From positions 65,368 through 125,179 of the forward strand of contig ML986685.1 in NCBI GenBank assembly GCA_010094045.1: a DNA stretch of 59,812 nt. Direction: 5' to 3'. Positions within the stretch are counted from its first letter, which is position 1, and every line of letters starts with the position of its first letter. This DNA comes from Lojkania enalia. Its lineage: Eukaryota; Ascomycota; Dothideomycetes; Pleosporales. Positions 10,093 through 22,639 of this stretch are shown here, piece after piece. A program made the translations under genes and the position numbers. The notes under the pieces are model-generated. The model searched no databases. It was given only the letters and a program-made list of their open reading frames with translations, and was not told the DNA's origin.

Positions 10093-13000
10093 AGATTTTC
10101 TTCTAGCTTCTAGATATTATTCTATAAGTTTCTATATTTGTCTATTTCTAACTATTTAATTAGATAGTATTATTTACTATTCTGTATCCTATATTTTATT
10201 ATCTTCTTAACTTCCTATTTCTAATCTTCTCTGTATATATCTATATTATATATTACTAGTTCGGCATTTTAGGGTGTCTTTTCTATAAGTACGATATAGA
10301 AGGTTAGGTAGATTTTTATAGTTGTAGGTAATTTAAGTTAATAGTTTATAGGTAATATTTATTCTTTAATTTTATATAGTCTGATTTTAATATAGTCTAG
10401 TTTACTACTTAGTTGTTTACTTTAAATATTTTATCTTAGTAGCTAAACTTTTTCTCTATTCTTAAAGTAAGGTAGTTATTTATATTTCTTATTATAGTAT
10501 TTCTTTATAGTATATTATAGGAACTAAAGGTCTTTTTTTAGTAAGTTTTACGTTTGTTAGATAATCTCGACTTATTTCTATACCTATAGTACCTATAATA
10601 CTATTTTAATTAGAGTATTATAGGTTTTCGGTTTATATCTATAGTTTACTATAAATAGTAATACTCCGGTTATATTATATATAGTACTATTATACGCGAG
10701 TTATACTATTAGTAGTAGTACTACCCAATTATTTTATTAGTAGTTAAGGTAGTATCTTAAGTATTATTCTACTGTTTAATTCATTTACTCTATCTACCTA
10801 TCTATCTATAGATAAAATACTATAGATAGTTTATATTTAATTTCTAGTAAATTTATAATTGTCTACTAAAACTTTAAAGTAAACTTAATATCTTAGTCTA
10901 TAATTATTTTCTAAGGTACTCTATACTGTACTATAATCTATTTTAGGAAGATGTTTACAACTTATTCTACTAATAATACTTTATTATAGAGGATAAAGTA
11001 GATATATTTTATAAGTCTATCTACAATTATTATAATAGAGTTATATACTTCTCCCTTAGAGTAGTCTTTTAACTTTAGTAGCTTAATAATAAAGTCTATA
11101 GTAATTTCTATCTATAATTTAATAGGTATTTCTAGGTTTTATAATAGTCTATAGGATATATATCTATTAGGTTTATTTTATTAGTAGTCTATATATTCTT
11201 ATAATATATTCTTTATCTATTCCTTTACTTTAGGGAAGTAGAATCCTCTAAGAATTCGTTCTAGCGTTTTTTCAGTTCCTTAGTATCCGTAGGTAGAAGC
11301 TTTATAAAATTATCTAATAAATTCTTTTCTAATTTTAGCTAGTATATAGATTTAGTTGTAGATATATAATAGCCTATCTATCTATTTTAGTTCTTATTCT
11401 TAGAATTCTTTAGATATTCCGTTTATTACTAATCTAATTAGGGTTATCTAGTTTACTTCTTTAGTAATAGTTATTACTACAAGCCTTAGGTAATTATATA
11501 CTATACTTCTATCTTATTATTTTCTTAGTAGTATAGCTGTGGTTCCCTTCTCTTACTTATATTCTAGTAGTCTACTTAATATATCTACTCGTTAATTTTA
11601 TCTTCTACTAATATAGATAATCTTGAAGTTAAATATAGCTAGTTCTTATAACTATCTAACCTATCTAGGGGTAAGAGTTTTAGTAGTAAGGAAGATAGTA
11701 AGGTTTTTATAATTATAATAGACTTTAGTTTACTATTTTACTCCTTATAAATACACACGCTATTCTTTAAAGTATACTATAATAGCTAAGAGTTCTTAGT
11801 TATATATATTATAATTTATCTCTACTAGTATAAGTTTTCGTAAATAGTATACTACTAGATATTATTTCCTATTATAAACTTATATAAAGATTCTAGCTAT
11901 TTTTATTTCTAATATGTTGGTTTCTATAAAAGCTTTCTTTTCCGGGTCGTAGAGTTTTAGTACTAGTTCTTATTAAAATTGTTTCTTAACTTCTTAAAAT
12001 GCTTTCTCTTATTTATTTCCCTATATAAAGGTAATATCCTTCTTTAATAGTTGTATTAAAGATATAGTTATATTACTCTAATTATCTATAAAGGTTCGAT
12101 AGAAGTTATAAAATCCTATAAAGGATTAGATATTTTTAACTAATTTTAAAGTTAGCTAATTTCTAATTTCTACTAATTTGTTTAGATTTATTTATAGTTG
12201 TCCTAGTTTAATAATAAATCTTAAATAGTCTATTCTTATAGTATAGAATTCGTACTTTCTTACTTTAAAGTATAGTTTTACTACTTATAATGCACGTAGT
12301 ACTTGTTTAATATATTTCTTATATTACTATTTTATTTTTAAATATACGAGAATATTATCTAAATATACTATATAGAATTGTTTAAAGTAGAGTTTTAGTA
12401 CCTTATTAATTCGTTTTTAGAAGGTAGCTGGTGTGTTAGTAAGTCTAAATAGTATAACTAGGTATTTAAAGAGTTCCTTTTTTATTCTAAATACTATTTT
12501 CTATTTATCTTCTTCTTTAATACGGATTTAATAGTACGTGTTCTAGATATCTAATTTTATAAAGATAGTAGCTTCTCTTAATTAGTTTCTTAAATTATAA
12601 ATAAGTAGTAAAGGATATTAATCTTTAATTATAATATTGTTAAGGGTGTAATAATTAATATATATTCGTAGGTCGGTTATTCCTTTCTTATCTATAAAGA
12701 GTATAGGGTATACTACTAGTAAGTTTAATTCTCTAATTATTCCTTTCTTCAGGTATTCGTCTATATATTATTCTAGAGCCTCTATTTCCCTTAGTATTAG
12801 GCTGTATATTAGTCCGTATTTAGGTTCTTTTCCTAATTATAGTTTAATTTTATAATCGTATTCTCTATATTTAGGTAGATATTATAGTAGTTCTTAGAGT
12901 TATTTTATTAAATATTAGTATTCTTTAGGTATACTATATAATATATTTCTTATTAGGAATAATTCTTTTACTACTTCTTTTACTATTACAGCGAGTTATT

Positions 13001-15480
13001 CCTTAATTAGTTAGCTAGAGTTTTTAAGGATAATTCGTCCCGTTTACTAATTTATCTAAGGGTTTTCTTTTCTTAACTATAAGATTCCTAGGATAATATT
13101 ATAGTCGGTAATCTCTATAATTTAAAATATTTATCCTTATTAGATTATTCCTAGAATTTCAAACTCTCCTAATTCTATAGTATATATAACTTTCTTCTAG
13201 AAATCTTTCCCTTCTATAGTTTAAATTATATAAGGTCGTTCTAGTCATATTATAAATATTCCTTTTCTAGCAATATAATAACTAGCTATAAAATTCTTTA
13301 TTACTCTACTATTAATAAGTATATATACTTTATAGCTATAGTACTATCTAGGTGTTATAAGGTAGTATTCTCCTACGTTCTCGTATAACTAAGTTGTTTT
13401 AGACTAGTAGGCTATTACTTCTTTTATAGATATATATTTCGGATATTTCCGTTCTAGACATTTATACTATAGCTTTTCTCTAATATATACTTTAAATAGT
13501 AGAAGTTTAGATTCGAGTACTATATAGTTTTAGGTTTATTTAGTAACTTTCTATTCTATTATAGCTTCTTACTTTATAGAATTTCCTAGTACTTTATCTT
13601 CATTTAGTTATCTTAGCTATATACCTATATTTTCCTTTCTTCCTTAGTAGGCCTTATACTATTGTTTAATATACGATATCTATACTATCTCGAAATATAC
13701 TAGGTAGTATTAGTTTATATAAGAGTTATTGTCTTCTCTAACCTAGTAATCCTATTCTTATTTATATTATAATACTTTCAGTATCTAGTATTTTACTAGT
13801 ATTTCGCTTTTTAAGAAGGCTACTACTTTCTATATTATATATATAGCCTTATCCTAATCTATTATATTAAGGTACCTTTCTACTACTTTCGTAGTTTCTA
13901 TCTATTTTTAGAAGTATAAGAAACGGATTTTCCTAAAGTAGATATTTTACTATTCTTCGTAAACATTAATAATATTTTATCCTAGTCTATTTTTATTATA
14001 GAATTTTATAGGTAGTTTCTCTTATAGAGTAGCTATAAAAGCTAGAGTTTTCTATTTGTACTTAATTATTCTTTATTAGTATATAAAATATACTTTAGGT
14101 ACTAGTTTAGGTGTTAGTACTCTAATAGTAGCTTCTTCTATTTATAATAGAGTATTTATTTTCTTATCCTTATCTAATATTTCCTAAACTTCTTCTAGCT
14201 ATCTTTTTATATGTTCCTGTGTTACTATAAGTTACATTTTCTTTTAAGGCTAATATCCTGTAGCTTCTTTAAGTTGTTAATATATTTAATACTTATCTTT
14301 ATTATAGAAGGACTAATATAAGGTTCTATATTCTGTAGTTACAGCTAGTTTTTCTTTACTTACTTCCTGCGGTTTATCTTTTATAGGCTAGTTTCTTCTT
14401 TCTTTCTTTTTACTTCAACATTTCTTTACTATATATTTTAATTTCTAATAGTTGTAGTACTTAATATCTTTCTTTTAAGTCTTCTTTTTCTAAGTCGCCT
14501 GTAATTTAGGCTTCTTTTCTCTAGTAGCGCTTAGATCTATAGGTCTGCCCGCATTAGTAGTTCTTACTAAGAAATATACCCTTTAGTAGTATACTTATCT
14601 TTCCTTATTTTTAAACTAGTATAGTTTATTATTAATTTTCTTTACTAGTTAAAAATATAATACTAGATCCTACAGTTACTCTATATATATTATTACTCTT
14701 CTTATTTCTATTTTTAATCCTCTACGGAATTTTACTATTATATTATAATTGTTCTAGACAACTTTATTCGAGAGCTATTAAAAGCTTAATATATACAAGA
14801 TAATAGATTTTAGTTAAACTAGATTATAGAGTCTATCTTCTACTACTTATACTTTATTAATATCTCTAAACGCTAGTTTAAGTTTCTTTTAGAGGTATAC
14901 TAGACTTATAAATATTACCTTAGTTTTACTCTTCTAGTATTTCTCTGCGTAGTTCTTAAAATCTATTAGAAAGAACTAGAACTAGTTAAATAGTTTACCT
15001 GTTAAGTATATTCCTATAAATAGTACTTTCTTATTCTTATATTAAATAATATCGAGGTTAGCGTTAATATAGATCCTTACTACTACTAGAAATCTTTTAA
15101 GCTTAGACCTAGTTCTATTAAACTTATTAAGTAGTACTAGTTTAATTTATTGTTGGTAATATATTATTAGTAGTACTCTTTTAACTTATTCGAGTTTTTA
15201 GATAATTCCTATAAGTCCTATCCCTTATTTACTATTAACTATTTCTTATATTTCTTTAAGACTTTTAAGAAGGCTATTCTAAGTCTCCTTTAGACTTCTT
15301 ATCTATTTATCTGCTAGAACTAGCTATTCCTATTATTATGCTAATTTGTTCTACATTCTTATAAATATAGTTGTTATATCTACCTCCGAAGAGGTAGTTT
15401 TACTAGCTAATCCCGATATTCTACTTACGTGAGTTTCCTACGTTACTTACCGAAGGTATCTCTTTTCTTATAACTAGAGT
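10085..15480 (-). pseudogene. Gag-pol polyprotein of gypsy A1, RIP-inactivated
   Basis: In minus-strand order: gag from about 15480 and a CX2CX4HX4C knuckle with Cys changed to Tyr at about 14465-14416. The protease region lies near 13320. Reverse transcriptase has its active-site YLDD now YLDN (12365-12354). RNase H and integrase with decayed HHCC and DDE regions follow at about 12050-10700. A chromodomain sits at about 10225-10085, where the frame reads KIIKYRIQNSK and KLEENL, resembling the WEPEENL end of chromodomains. The chromodomain would direct insertion toward heterochromatin. Stop codons are frequent and RIP-type. All domain calls are supported by the better-readable plus copy, gypsy A2. 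Confidence 0.8.
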
Positions 15481-15526
15481 AGTTTAATTGGTCTTACTTC
15501 TTCTAGCTTTACGAGGGTAGTTAAAG

Positions 15527-15861
15527 TATAATAGCCTCTAATTAGCTAGGTATAGAGTAGGATAATAACTAAAAGTAATTACATACTATAAAGTATATTA
15601 TTCTTATAAACTTATAATAGAAGTATATAAGTAGAATATATAAAGGATATTTAAGTTAACTATAAAGAACTATAGAGATTAGAATTATAAGGTCGTTAAA
15701 TACAATCTAGTTCCCTTATTATTTCTTCTTACTTAGTTACTTAGTTAACTAAGCTACTAAGCGTATTATATACCTTATACTAGCCTTATTCTTCTAACTA
15801 TACAGAGTTCTAGATCTTAATTAGGTCTAGTATAGGGGTTCCTATAAGAATATCCGTAATA
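15527..15861 (-). repeat. 5' LTR of gypsy A1 (short form, 335 bp)
   Basis: Begins TATAATAGCCTCTAATTAGC on the plus strand and ends CCGTAATA. It matches 9022-9390 except for RIP-type transitions and one missing 34-bp repeat copy. Confidence 0.85.
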
Positions 15862-15866
15862 TTATA

Positions 15867-16456
15867 GAAGAAAGAATATTCTAAAGATATTAAGTAAGTA
15901 GAATAAATAAGTACTAGAAAGAAGTAAAAAAGTAGAATAGATACTAGAAGTCTTTATAAATATAAAATATATAAGTAGATATAAATTATATAATATAATT
16001 TATTATATTTAAAAATAATTAGTAGATATAAATAGTATTTATTTAGTTCTAGGTAGAATAGATTTTCTTAGTATTATTACTTTATATAACTTTTAAAATT
16101 TCTTTATAATTTTCCTAATAGTATTAGTAGAAAAATATTCTCTATTTTTATTTTATTTTAATATTCTATTCTACTCTAATAGATAGAAATCTATTATATT
16201 TTAAAAAGTTATCTACTAAACTATAGCTAGATATTTTAAAAAAGGTTAAAAATTTTACTATATTAATAGTTTTATAATATATATTATATATTTAAAAGAA
16301 TTTAATAAATAGTAATTTTTTAGCTTAATTATAAATATAACTTATTAATATTCTTTTAACTAATTTTAGTAGTATAGAAAATAAGTTATATTTTATATAA
16401 AATTATATAGAGTATAAATACTATAATATTATAAAAAATATTTTATCTAGTTAATA
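15867..16456. other. Unassigned AT-rich stretch right of gypsy A1
   Basis: About 590 bases, nearly all A and T, continuing the locus into which gypsy A1 inserted (its left side is 8926-9016). I found no frame, motif or repeat partner that I can name. It may be transposon sequence decayed beyond reading. Confidence 0.3.
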
Positions 16457-16770
16457 TATTTTATAAGTAAGTTACTTATTTAAGTAAGTTATCTACTTTT
16501 ACTAAAAAGTTATACTCTACCTACTTATAATATAAGATAATAACTACCTTAATCTTAATTTATCTATTAAAAAGGTTAAATATTATTAGCTATTTTAGCT
16601 ATTAATTAAAATTAAATTTAAAATATATAAAGTACTATAGCTATTTATTATATTCTCTAAATAATATTTAGAGACTAATATACTAGTAAATCTTTATAAT
16701 ATAATTATAAGTCTAATTTAAAGAAGTTTATAAAGCTAGAAGAATTAACTATAATATAATATATATTAAA
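16457..16770 (+). mobile_element. 5' end fragment of the pogo-type element, cut by TLH unit 1
   Basis: TA at 16457-16458 is followed by the inverted repeat TTTTATAAGTAAG and about 310 bases. These match the reverse complement of 6780 back to about 6463 at the right end of the 1.5-kb pogo element, including the start of its transposase (KLEELTIIQYIL). The match stops at ACCTAT, where the TLH head begins. The intact relative continues ACCTATTATC (reverse complement of 6459-6470), so CCTAT is shared by both partners at the breakpoint. Confidence 0.8.
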
Positions 16771-18026
16771 CCTATCTAATATAAAGTAATAAATTAGACC
16801 CGATTCGTAATAGATTAGGTATAGTACTATAGTACTATACCCGAAATAGGTTGTTAAAAGGGGGCGATTCGTCTAACTATTACCCCCCTAATTTATTTAC
16901 AACTAGTACTCTAACCGTAATACTTTATATATAAAAACTATTTAGTAGAGCCTATTTATTCTACTTATAATACTATATTATTACACCCGTACTAATATAG
17001 AGCTATAATAAGACTAGAAGGATATAGTTCTATTAGGATATATAGATACTCGAACCGAGGATATAATATTATATCTATAGTAGGAAGACCTGTATATAAG
17101 TAAGTAGAATAGTACTATTATTAGAGGATATTAAGAACTATCTTTACTATCTACCCGAGTACTATATTCTAATATATAAGAAATATATAACTACTATATT
17201 AAATATTAATATATATCTACAGTACTATTATAGTATAATAATAGAATAGAGGAGGGTAATTGTCGAGTATACTTATTAGTAGCTAATTAAACTAGTAAAA
17301 AACGTCCAGCTACCTATACTATTTAGATAACTAATACTAGAATTAGAAAAGCCGTTAAATAGGTTCTAGTATAAGTAATTTAGATACTATATTACTACTA
17401 ATATTAACGCGCTACATATATATCTAAAGAAGAAGTATAAGTAGGTATAGATAGGTAATAAAAATAGGCTCTATTAGAAGGTTAAGGTATAAATGTTCTT
17501 TCGGGCTAGCGGGCTATAATAATATTTTATTATTAATATAAGCAGCTATAACTATAAGCTAGCTATTCTCTATATAAAAGCCGATGTTATATATAATTAG
17601 TTAGCTAGGTTTAAGCTTATAAAATAGAAGAAAGAAGAGAAGATATAGGTTATAAATATAGAGGTAGTAAAGACTAATAAGACTAGGTAGTTTAAGTAGA
17701 TAGGATAGCTAGAGTATCTAGTAAAGTAGAATCGAGTATATCTTATATATTAGATCTAGGTACCTAATTAAGGCGAGGCGAAATTTTAGTAGGTAGTAAA
17801 GCTAGTTAAACTATTAGTTAAGTAGAGTATTAGAGGGTTATTATTACTTATATAAGAGATAAAATAGTAGTTTAAAAGTATTTAGTAATATAAAGTAGAT
17901 AGGCATCTACTTATTTAACTATAAAACCCTAAGAGTTAAATAGTATATACTAGCTATATTATTAAATTTATCTACTACTTTCTCTATATTATTATTAATA
18001 AAGAAGTTTAGGCTATATAATTTAGC

Positions 18027-18115
18027 TATAGTAATAATAGTAATAATAGTAATAATAGTAATAATAGTAATAATAGTAATAATAGTAATAATAGTAATAA
18101 TAGTAATAATAATAA
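18027..18115 (+). repeat. Expanded 9-bp microsatellite (GTAATAATA)n in the TLH Ser/Asn linker
   Basis: Unit 1 has 84 bases of this repeat where unit 10 has 30. The difference, 54 bases, is six extra 9-mers and keeps the frame. In the protein frame it codes Ser-Asn-Asn repeats between the first zinc finger and the second Cys cluster. Confidence 0.85.
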
Positions 18116-21100
18116 TATAGTATTAGATAATAGTATAAGTTCTAAGTCTAGTAGAGTTAGAAGTAGTATTAATAGTAATAATAATAGTAATAGCAGCTTC
18201 TACTATAGATACTATAAGAAGAAAGAAATAGATTAAATAGAAGACGCGCGCGAGTTATTCTGTTAGTAAAATAAGTAGAAGAAACTAGTAATAGTACTAT
18301 AGGTTATATTAGATAGAGATAGTAAAAACGCTTAGTTTAAAATACTATTAAATATACTTATATTATTTATTTTTTAATTAATAGGTAATTAACTATTTAA
18401 TAGTAAACTGATCTATTTTCTCACTATATTAGAGATTAATACTAAAATAGACTACTTATATATAGTAAAGAACTACTTATATATACTAGCTAATATAGTA
18501 TACTATATACGTGTGCTAGGTGTAGAAAAGCTACTTCTAGTAGTAGAGCGCGACGAGTAGATAAACAAGAACTAGAAGTATTTTCTACTTATATAGTAGA
18601 AGTTTCTAGCTAATAGATTATTTAGTCTAATAAGTAAGATAATTAGCTTACTAGCGTATAAGAAGTTTATTATACTAATAGCTACTAATTTAGATAATAC
18701 TTATTAGTTAAAAGATAAGAAGACGTTCTATTTTAATAGCCGGCTAATCTATATTAACTAGTTCCGTAAGATAGTATAGGATATAGTAGCTAAAATAGAG
18801 GAGATACTCTAGTAGGAGCTGTATTAGACGGCTAAAGCTAAGGACTAGTTTACTATCTAGCTAGAGCAGCTTATTAATAATATTATATTTATATAGTAGG
18901 GTATATTTTTTATTTATTATTATAATAATCAGCTTAATAATAGGCTTAAATAGATACTTACTTAAATTAGGTAGATAGAAGCTAGTTAGTAGCTCTAGTT
19001 AAGAGACAGCTTATAAAATAAATAGTAGATAAAATAGTATTTATAGTAGGTAGATTACTTTTTAGAACTACTAATAGTTAGTATATATATAACTTTAGGA
19101 TAGTTTAAGTAAGAGTTAGAAATTATAACAATATAGTATTATAATAAAGTACTATAAAACTATAATATCTTTATAATAGATAAGTAGATTATAATAGTAG
19201 TCTACTATTATAAATTACAATTCTAGTAGGATAAGCTGAAGGTAGTACTATACTTTCTACTACTATAGCTAGAGTAGGTAATAATAATATATTTAACTTA
19301 TATATAACCGTTTTAGAAATATCTAAATATTAAAGTACTTAATAGCAGCTTTAATAACTATATATAGATGGATTAATATAGGCTATAGAAGATAGACTAA
19401 CTAATATATATACTTAAGCGCGAGACTAGTAAATAAATAGATATTAAACTATATATACTAGACTACTAATATATAGCTATTAGTATTAGTAGAGAAGTAG
19501 TTAGAGAGTTATTTAGTAAAGGATATTAGGATAAGATAGAGGAAGTTAAAAAAGCTAAAGTAGATAAGAAGAGAGAGAATATACTAGAATTATAAAACGT
19601 ACAGACAACATAAATAGGAATTAAAAACTATAGTATACTAATTAATATTATTAAGTATCTTAATATATACTTAATTAAAGCGTTTTAGCTATTTAATATA
19701 CTATAGTATTATTTTTTAGAGCTTAATAGGAGTAAACAGATACTAGAAGTAAGGTAGATAGGTAATTAAAGCTAGACTAGGGTAAGGAAGCAGTAGTAGT
19801 ATAATAATAATAGTAAAGGGCCTATAGTATAAGAAAAAGAAGTATAGGCTTAAAGTAGAAAAGAGGAAAGATTTTAAAAGGTAATATAGCAGATATTTAG
19901 GTAAGAAGAGGTTAACTTCTACTTAACTAAGTAAGAGTAAGCGATATATATAGTACTAGATAGGTAGATACTATTTATTATAGTACTTTTAACTAGTAGA
20001 AAGAAGAGTTTACTATTTACTATACCAGCTTACTTAAATTAATATAGGATAATAATAGTAGTAGTACCGTATCAGGCGTTTATTAAGAACTTAGTTAAGC
20101 GGATTTAAAAGAGTAGAATTAATTATATAGAGTAGAAATATAGTAAAAGTAATCTAGTAATAATAGTAATAGTTAGTATAAATATAACAGGCGATATAAT
20201 AAATAATAGGAATTTTATCAGCTATATAGAGATACTTAATAGTAAAAGGCTACTATAGTAGATTATAATAGACGAGTATTATCTTATCTTTATATTAAGC
20301 AACTAGCAGCTAAAACTAGTAAAACTAAAGAATCTATAGTTACTACTATACCTAGTAGTACTACTTATAGTAATACTACTACTAGTATAAAAAGCTAAGC
20401 TAGAAGAGAATATACTAGTTTAGTATATAATATATATTTAAGCGAGTATAATATAGCTAAATATATAATATCTAATATTATAGTATAAGTAGGAGTAGGT
20501 ATAAGAGATAGCATTAGTAATATATTAGCAGCAGGTACAGCAGCTTAGAAAATAAAGGGAGGAAAGGGTAGTATACTACTATAGTAAAGTATAATATAAA
20601 GTAATAGCTAAAGTACTAAATAGTAGGTACTATTATACTAGAGATATAAAGCGAGCTAGATAGTTAGAGGAATAGCTTAAAGAAGGTAGGCTTATAATAA
20701 CTATATTAGTATTAGATATAGAGGTAGATTTTCTAGAAATTATATTTATACTATATATAGGGATACTATAGAGTATAATTAACTTTACTTAGAAGAGTAT
20801 ATATAGTAGATAGATAGATAAGTAGGTAGATTCAGTAATTCTTATAAAGGAGGGTAAAGTAGAGTAAAGGAAAGAATAAAAGAGGGAGAAGCTAGATATA
20901 TAGGCGATAGGGAGGTTTATTATAGATAGTAGGTATTAGTAAGGGCTAATAAGTAACTATTTTAATAGGAAGTAGGTAAACTATAATAATATTAAGTTAG
21001 CTAGATATAACTAATATAAAAAGAGTATTAGTAAGTAGTAGAATAGATAGTATAAGATAAGCTTAACGTAGTAGCAGGTTTAGAAGGTACTAGAAGAGCT

Positions 21101-21746
21101 ATATAAAGGATACGCGGTATACTAGATAATAAAAGAGGTAAAAATAGAGGAATAGTAGAGATATAAGATAATATAGTATATAGTATAGTCTAGAATAAAT
21201 AGAGTTAAGCTAGATAGATTTCGGATAAGAATACGCGATAGGGGAAAGAGTTATAACTACTAATAATACTAGATTAATTAAAAGTACTATATAACTAGAT
21301 TAAATATAAGTAATTAATATTAGTAGCTAAATATAATAGTACTACTAGCTCGAGTAATAGTAGAAGTTAAGGAGGAGGCTTAGATAATCTAATAGTATAA
21401 CTATTTAGGGGAATTTAGTAGAGATTAGAAGGTATATATAAAGTAGTTAGAAAAGAAATACTTTTAATAGGTTTAGAAAGAGTATTTTAGTAATATAATA
21501 GTAGTTAGTATTTAAATTATACTCTTTATATAGTAGAATATAGAATAAGATAATAAGAATAGAGATAGTATAGTATATAGAATAAAAAGAAAGTAGATAA
21601 AAATTAAAAATAAAATAGTAATATAATAGATTTTTTAAAAAAAAGAAGTTAAAAAATAAATAAAGTATTTCTTTTATAATTAAAAGAAAGAATTTATTAA
21701 TATTTTTAGATATTAGTATAAAAGAGATTAATAAGTTAAAATAAAT

Positions 21747-21875
21747 AAAAGAAAATATATTTTAAAAAAGAAAGTTAATAAAAAGAAAAAAATATAGTTA
21801 ATAATAATATAAAAAGAAAATATATTTTAGAAAAGAAAAGTTAATAAGAAGAAAGTAATATAGTTAATAATAATA
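21747..21875 (+). repeat. Two-copy tandem duplication (~65 bp) in the TLH unit 1 tail
   Basis: 21747-21810 and 21811-21875 are near-identical, each running from AAAAGAAAATATATTTTA to AATAATAATAT. Unit 0 has this segment once (about 4748-4812). Confidence 0.7.
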
Positions 21876-21944
21876 TAAAAAGAAAATAAAATTAGAATAT
21901 TTCTTTATAAGTTAAATTAAATAAGATAAAAGATAGTAGTATAA

Positions 21945-22248
21945 TATTATAGATACTTATATATAGTTAGTTAATTACACTTTAGATAGTTAACTCTATT
22001 ACTATATACTATATATAAATATTAAAATATTATATAAAGAATAGAAATATCTATATTATATAAGTTTTTATAGAAGCTAGGTCTATACTATTATATAGGC
22101 TAACCAGGTAAGTAAAACCTTTTTCTATTATAGTTAAGATAAGTCGGTTATATTCTAGCTAACAACTAATAATTATTACTAGCAGCTAGTTTAGGTATTA
22201 TAGTAAGAGTAGTATAGGTATAGAGGTATCGCGGTATTACTATAATAG
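21945..22248 (-). repeat. 3' LTR of gypsy B (single copy in window)
   Basis: On the minus strand it starts next to the purine tract with TATTATAGTAATACCGCG and ends GTATCTATAATA. The boundary is inferred from the polypurine tract on one side and the TLH tail on the other. No second LTR remains to confirm it. Confidence 0.6.
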
Positions 22249-22319
22249 TACCCCCCTTTTAATTATAAGCTTTTATAAGTTAAGTTTTTATCTTATATTT
22301 AGGTTTTTATAATTAAGTA

Positions 22320-22615
22320 ATAGTTATTAATACTAGTATTAGTTAAGGTTATAGGTATATTAATATAATTAGTTATTATTATATAATAATACTATATTAG
22401 AGATTAGATTAGATTATAGGTATATTAATACGACTAGTAGTTAATAATAGTACTATATTAGAGATTAGATTAGTTTAGTTCTTATAGTAGTATTATACTA
22501 GGGATTAAATTAGATTATAGGTATATTAGTATAACCGGTTATTATTATATAATAGTATTATACTAGAAATTAGGTTGGTTTAATTTATATAATAGTACTA
22601 TACTAGGGATTAGTA
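22320..22615 (-). repeat. Composite tandem repeat in the 3' untranslated part of gypsy B
   Basis: A segment like ACTATATTAGAGATTAGATT recurs at 22391, 22452, about 22492, 22556 and 22597. The spacing alternates near 61-64 and 41 bases, with ATTATAGGTATATTAATA inserted in the longer period. About five copies. No open frame. Confidence 0.6.
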
Positions 22616-22639
22616 GTAATATTATTACTAGTATTATAT

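Larger units (their letters stand above)
9022..15861 (-). mobile_element. Gypsy A1: complete RIPed Ty3/gypsy chromovirus, 6840 bp
   Basis: The element is bounded by LTRs at 9022-9390 and 15527-15861 and by a 5-bp target duplication TTATA (9017-9021 and 15862-15866). It runs right to left: 5' LTR, gag with zinc knuckle, protease, reverse transcriptase, RNase H, integrase, chromodomain, polypurine tract, 3' LTR. It belongs to the same family as the plus-strand copy at 37456-45657 (gypsy A2), whose length without its assembly duplication is 6836 bp. The LTR ends read TATTATAG and GTTATA/ATTATA, the RIPed form of TG...CA. Confidence 0.9.
16771..21944 (+). pseudogene. TLH unit 1: zinc finger / recombinase-like / RecQ helicase gene, near full length, RIPed
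   Basis: The longest complete unit. It has the head (16771 to about 16915), zinc finger region (about 17350-17420), Ser/Asn linker (expanded, 18027-18115) and second Cys cluster (about 18195-18230, SFYYRYYKKKEID). The recombinase-like region follows at about 19060-19640. Walker A is decayed to LTSRKKS (19989-20009 region; PTGGGKS expected) and the DECH box reads DEYY (20271-20282). The RecQ C-terminal domain (about 20580-20810), the Cys-containing C-terminus and an A-rich tail complete it. TLH-type RecQ helicases are classic fungal subtelomere genes. Stops at Gln and Trp codons make it a pseudogene. Gypsy B inserted in its tail at 21945. Confidence 0.85.
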
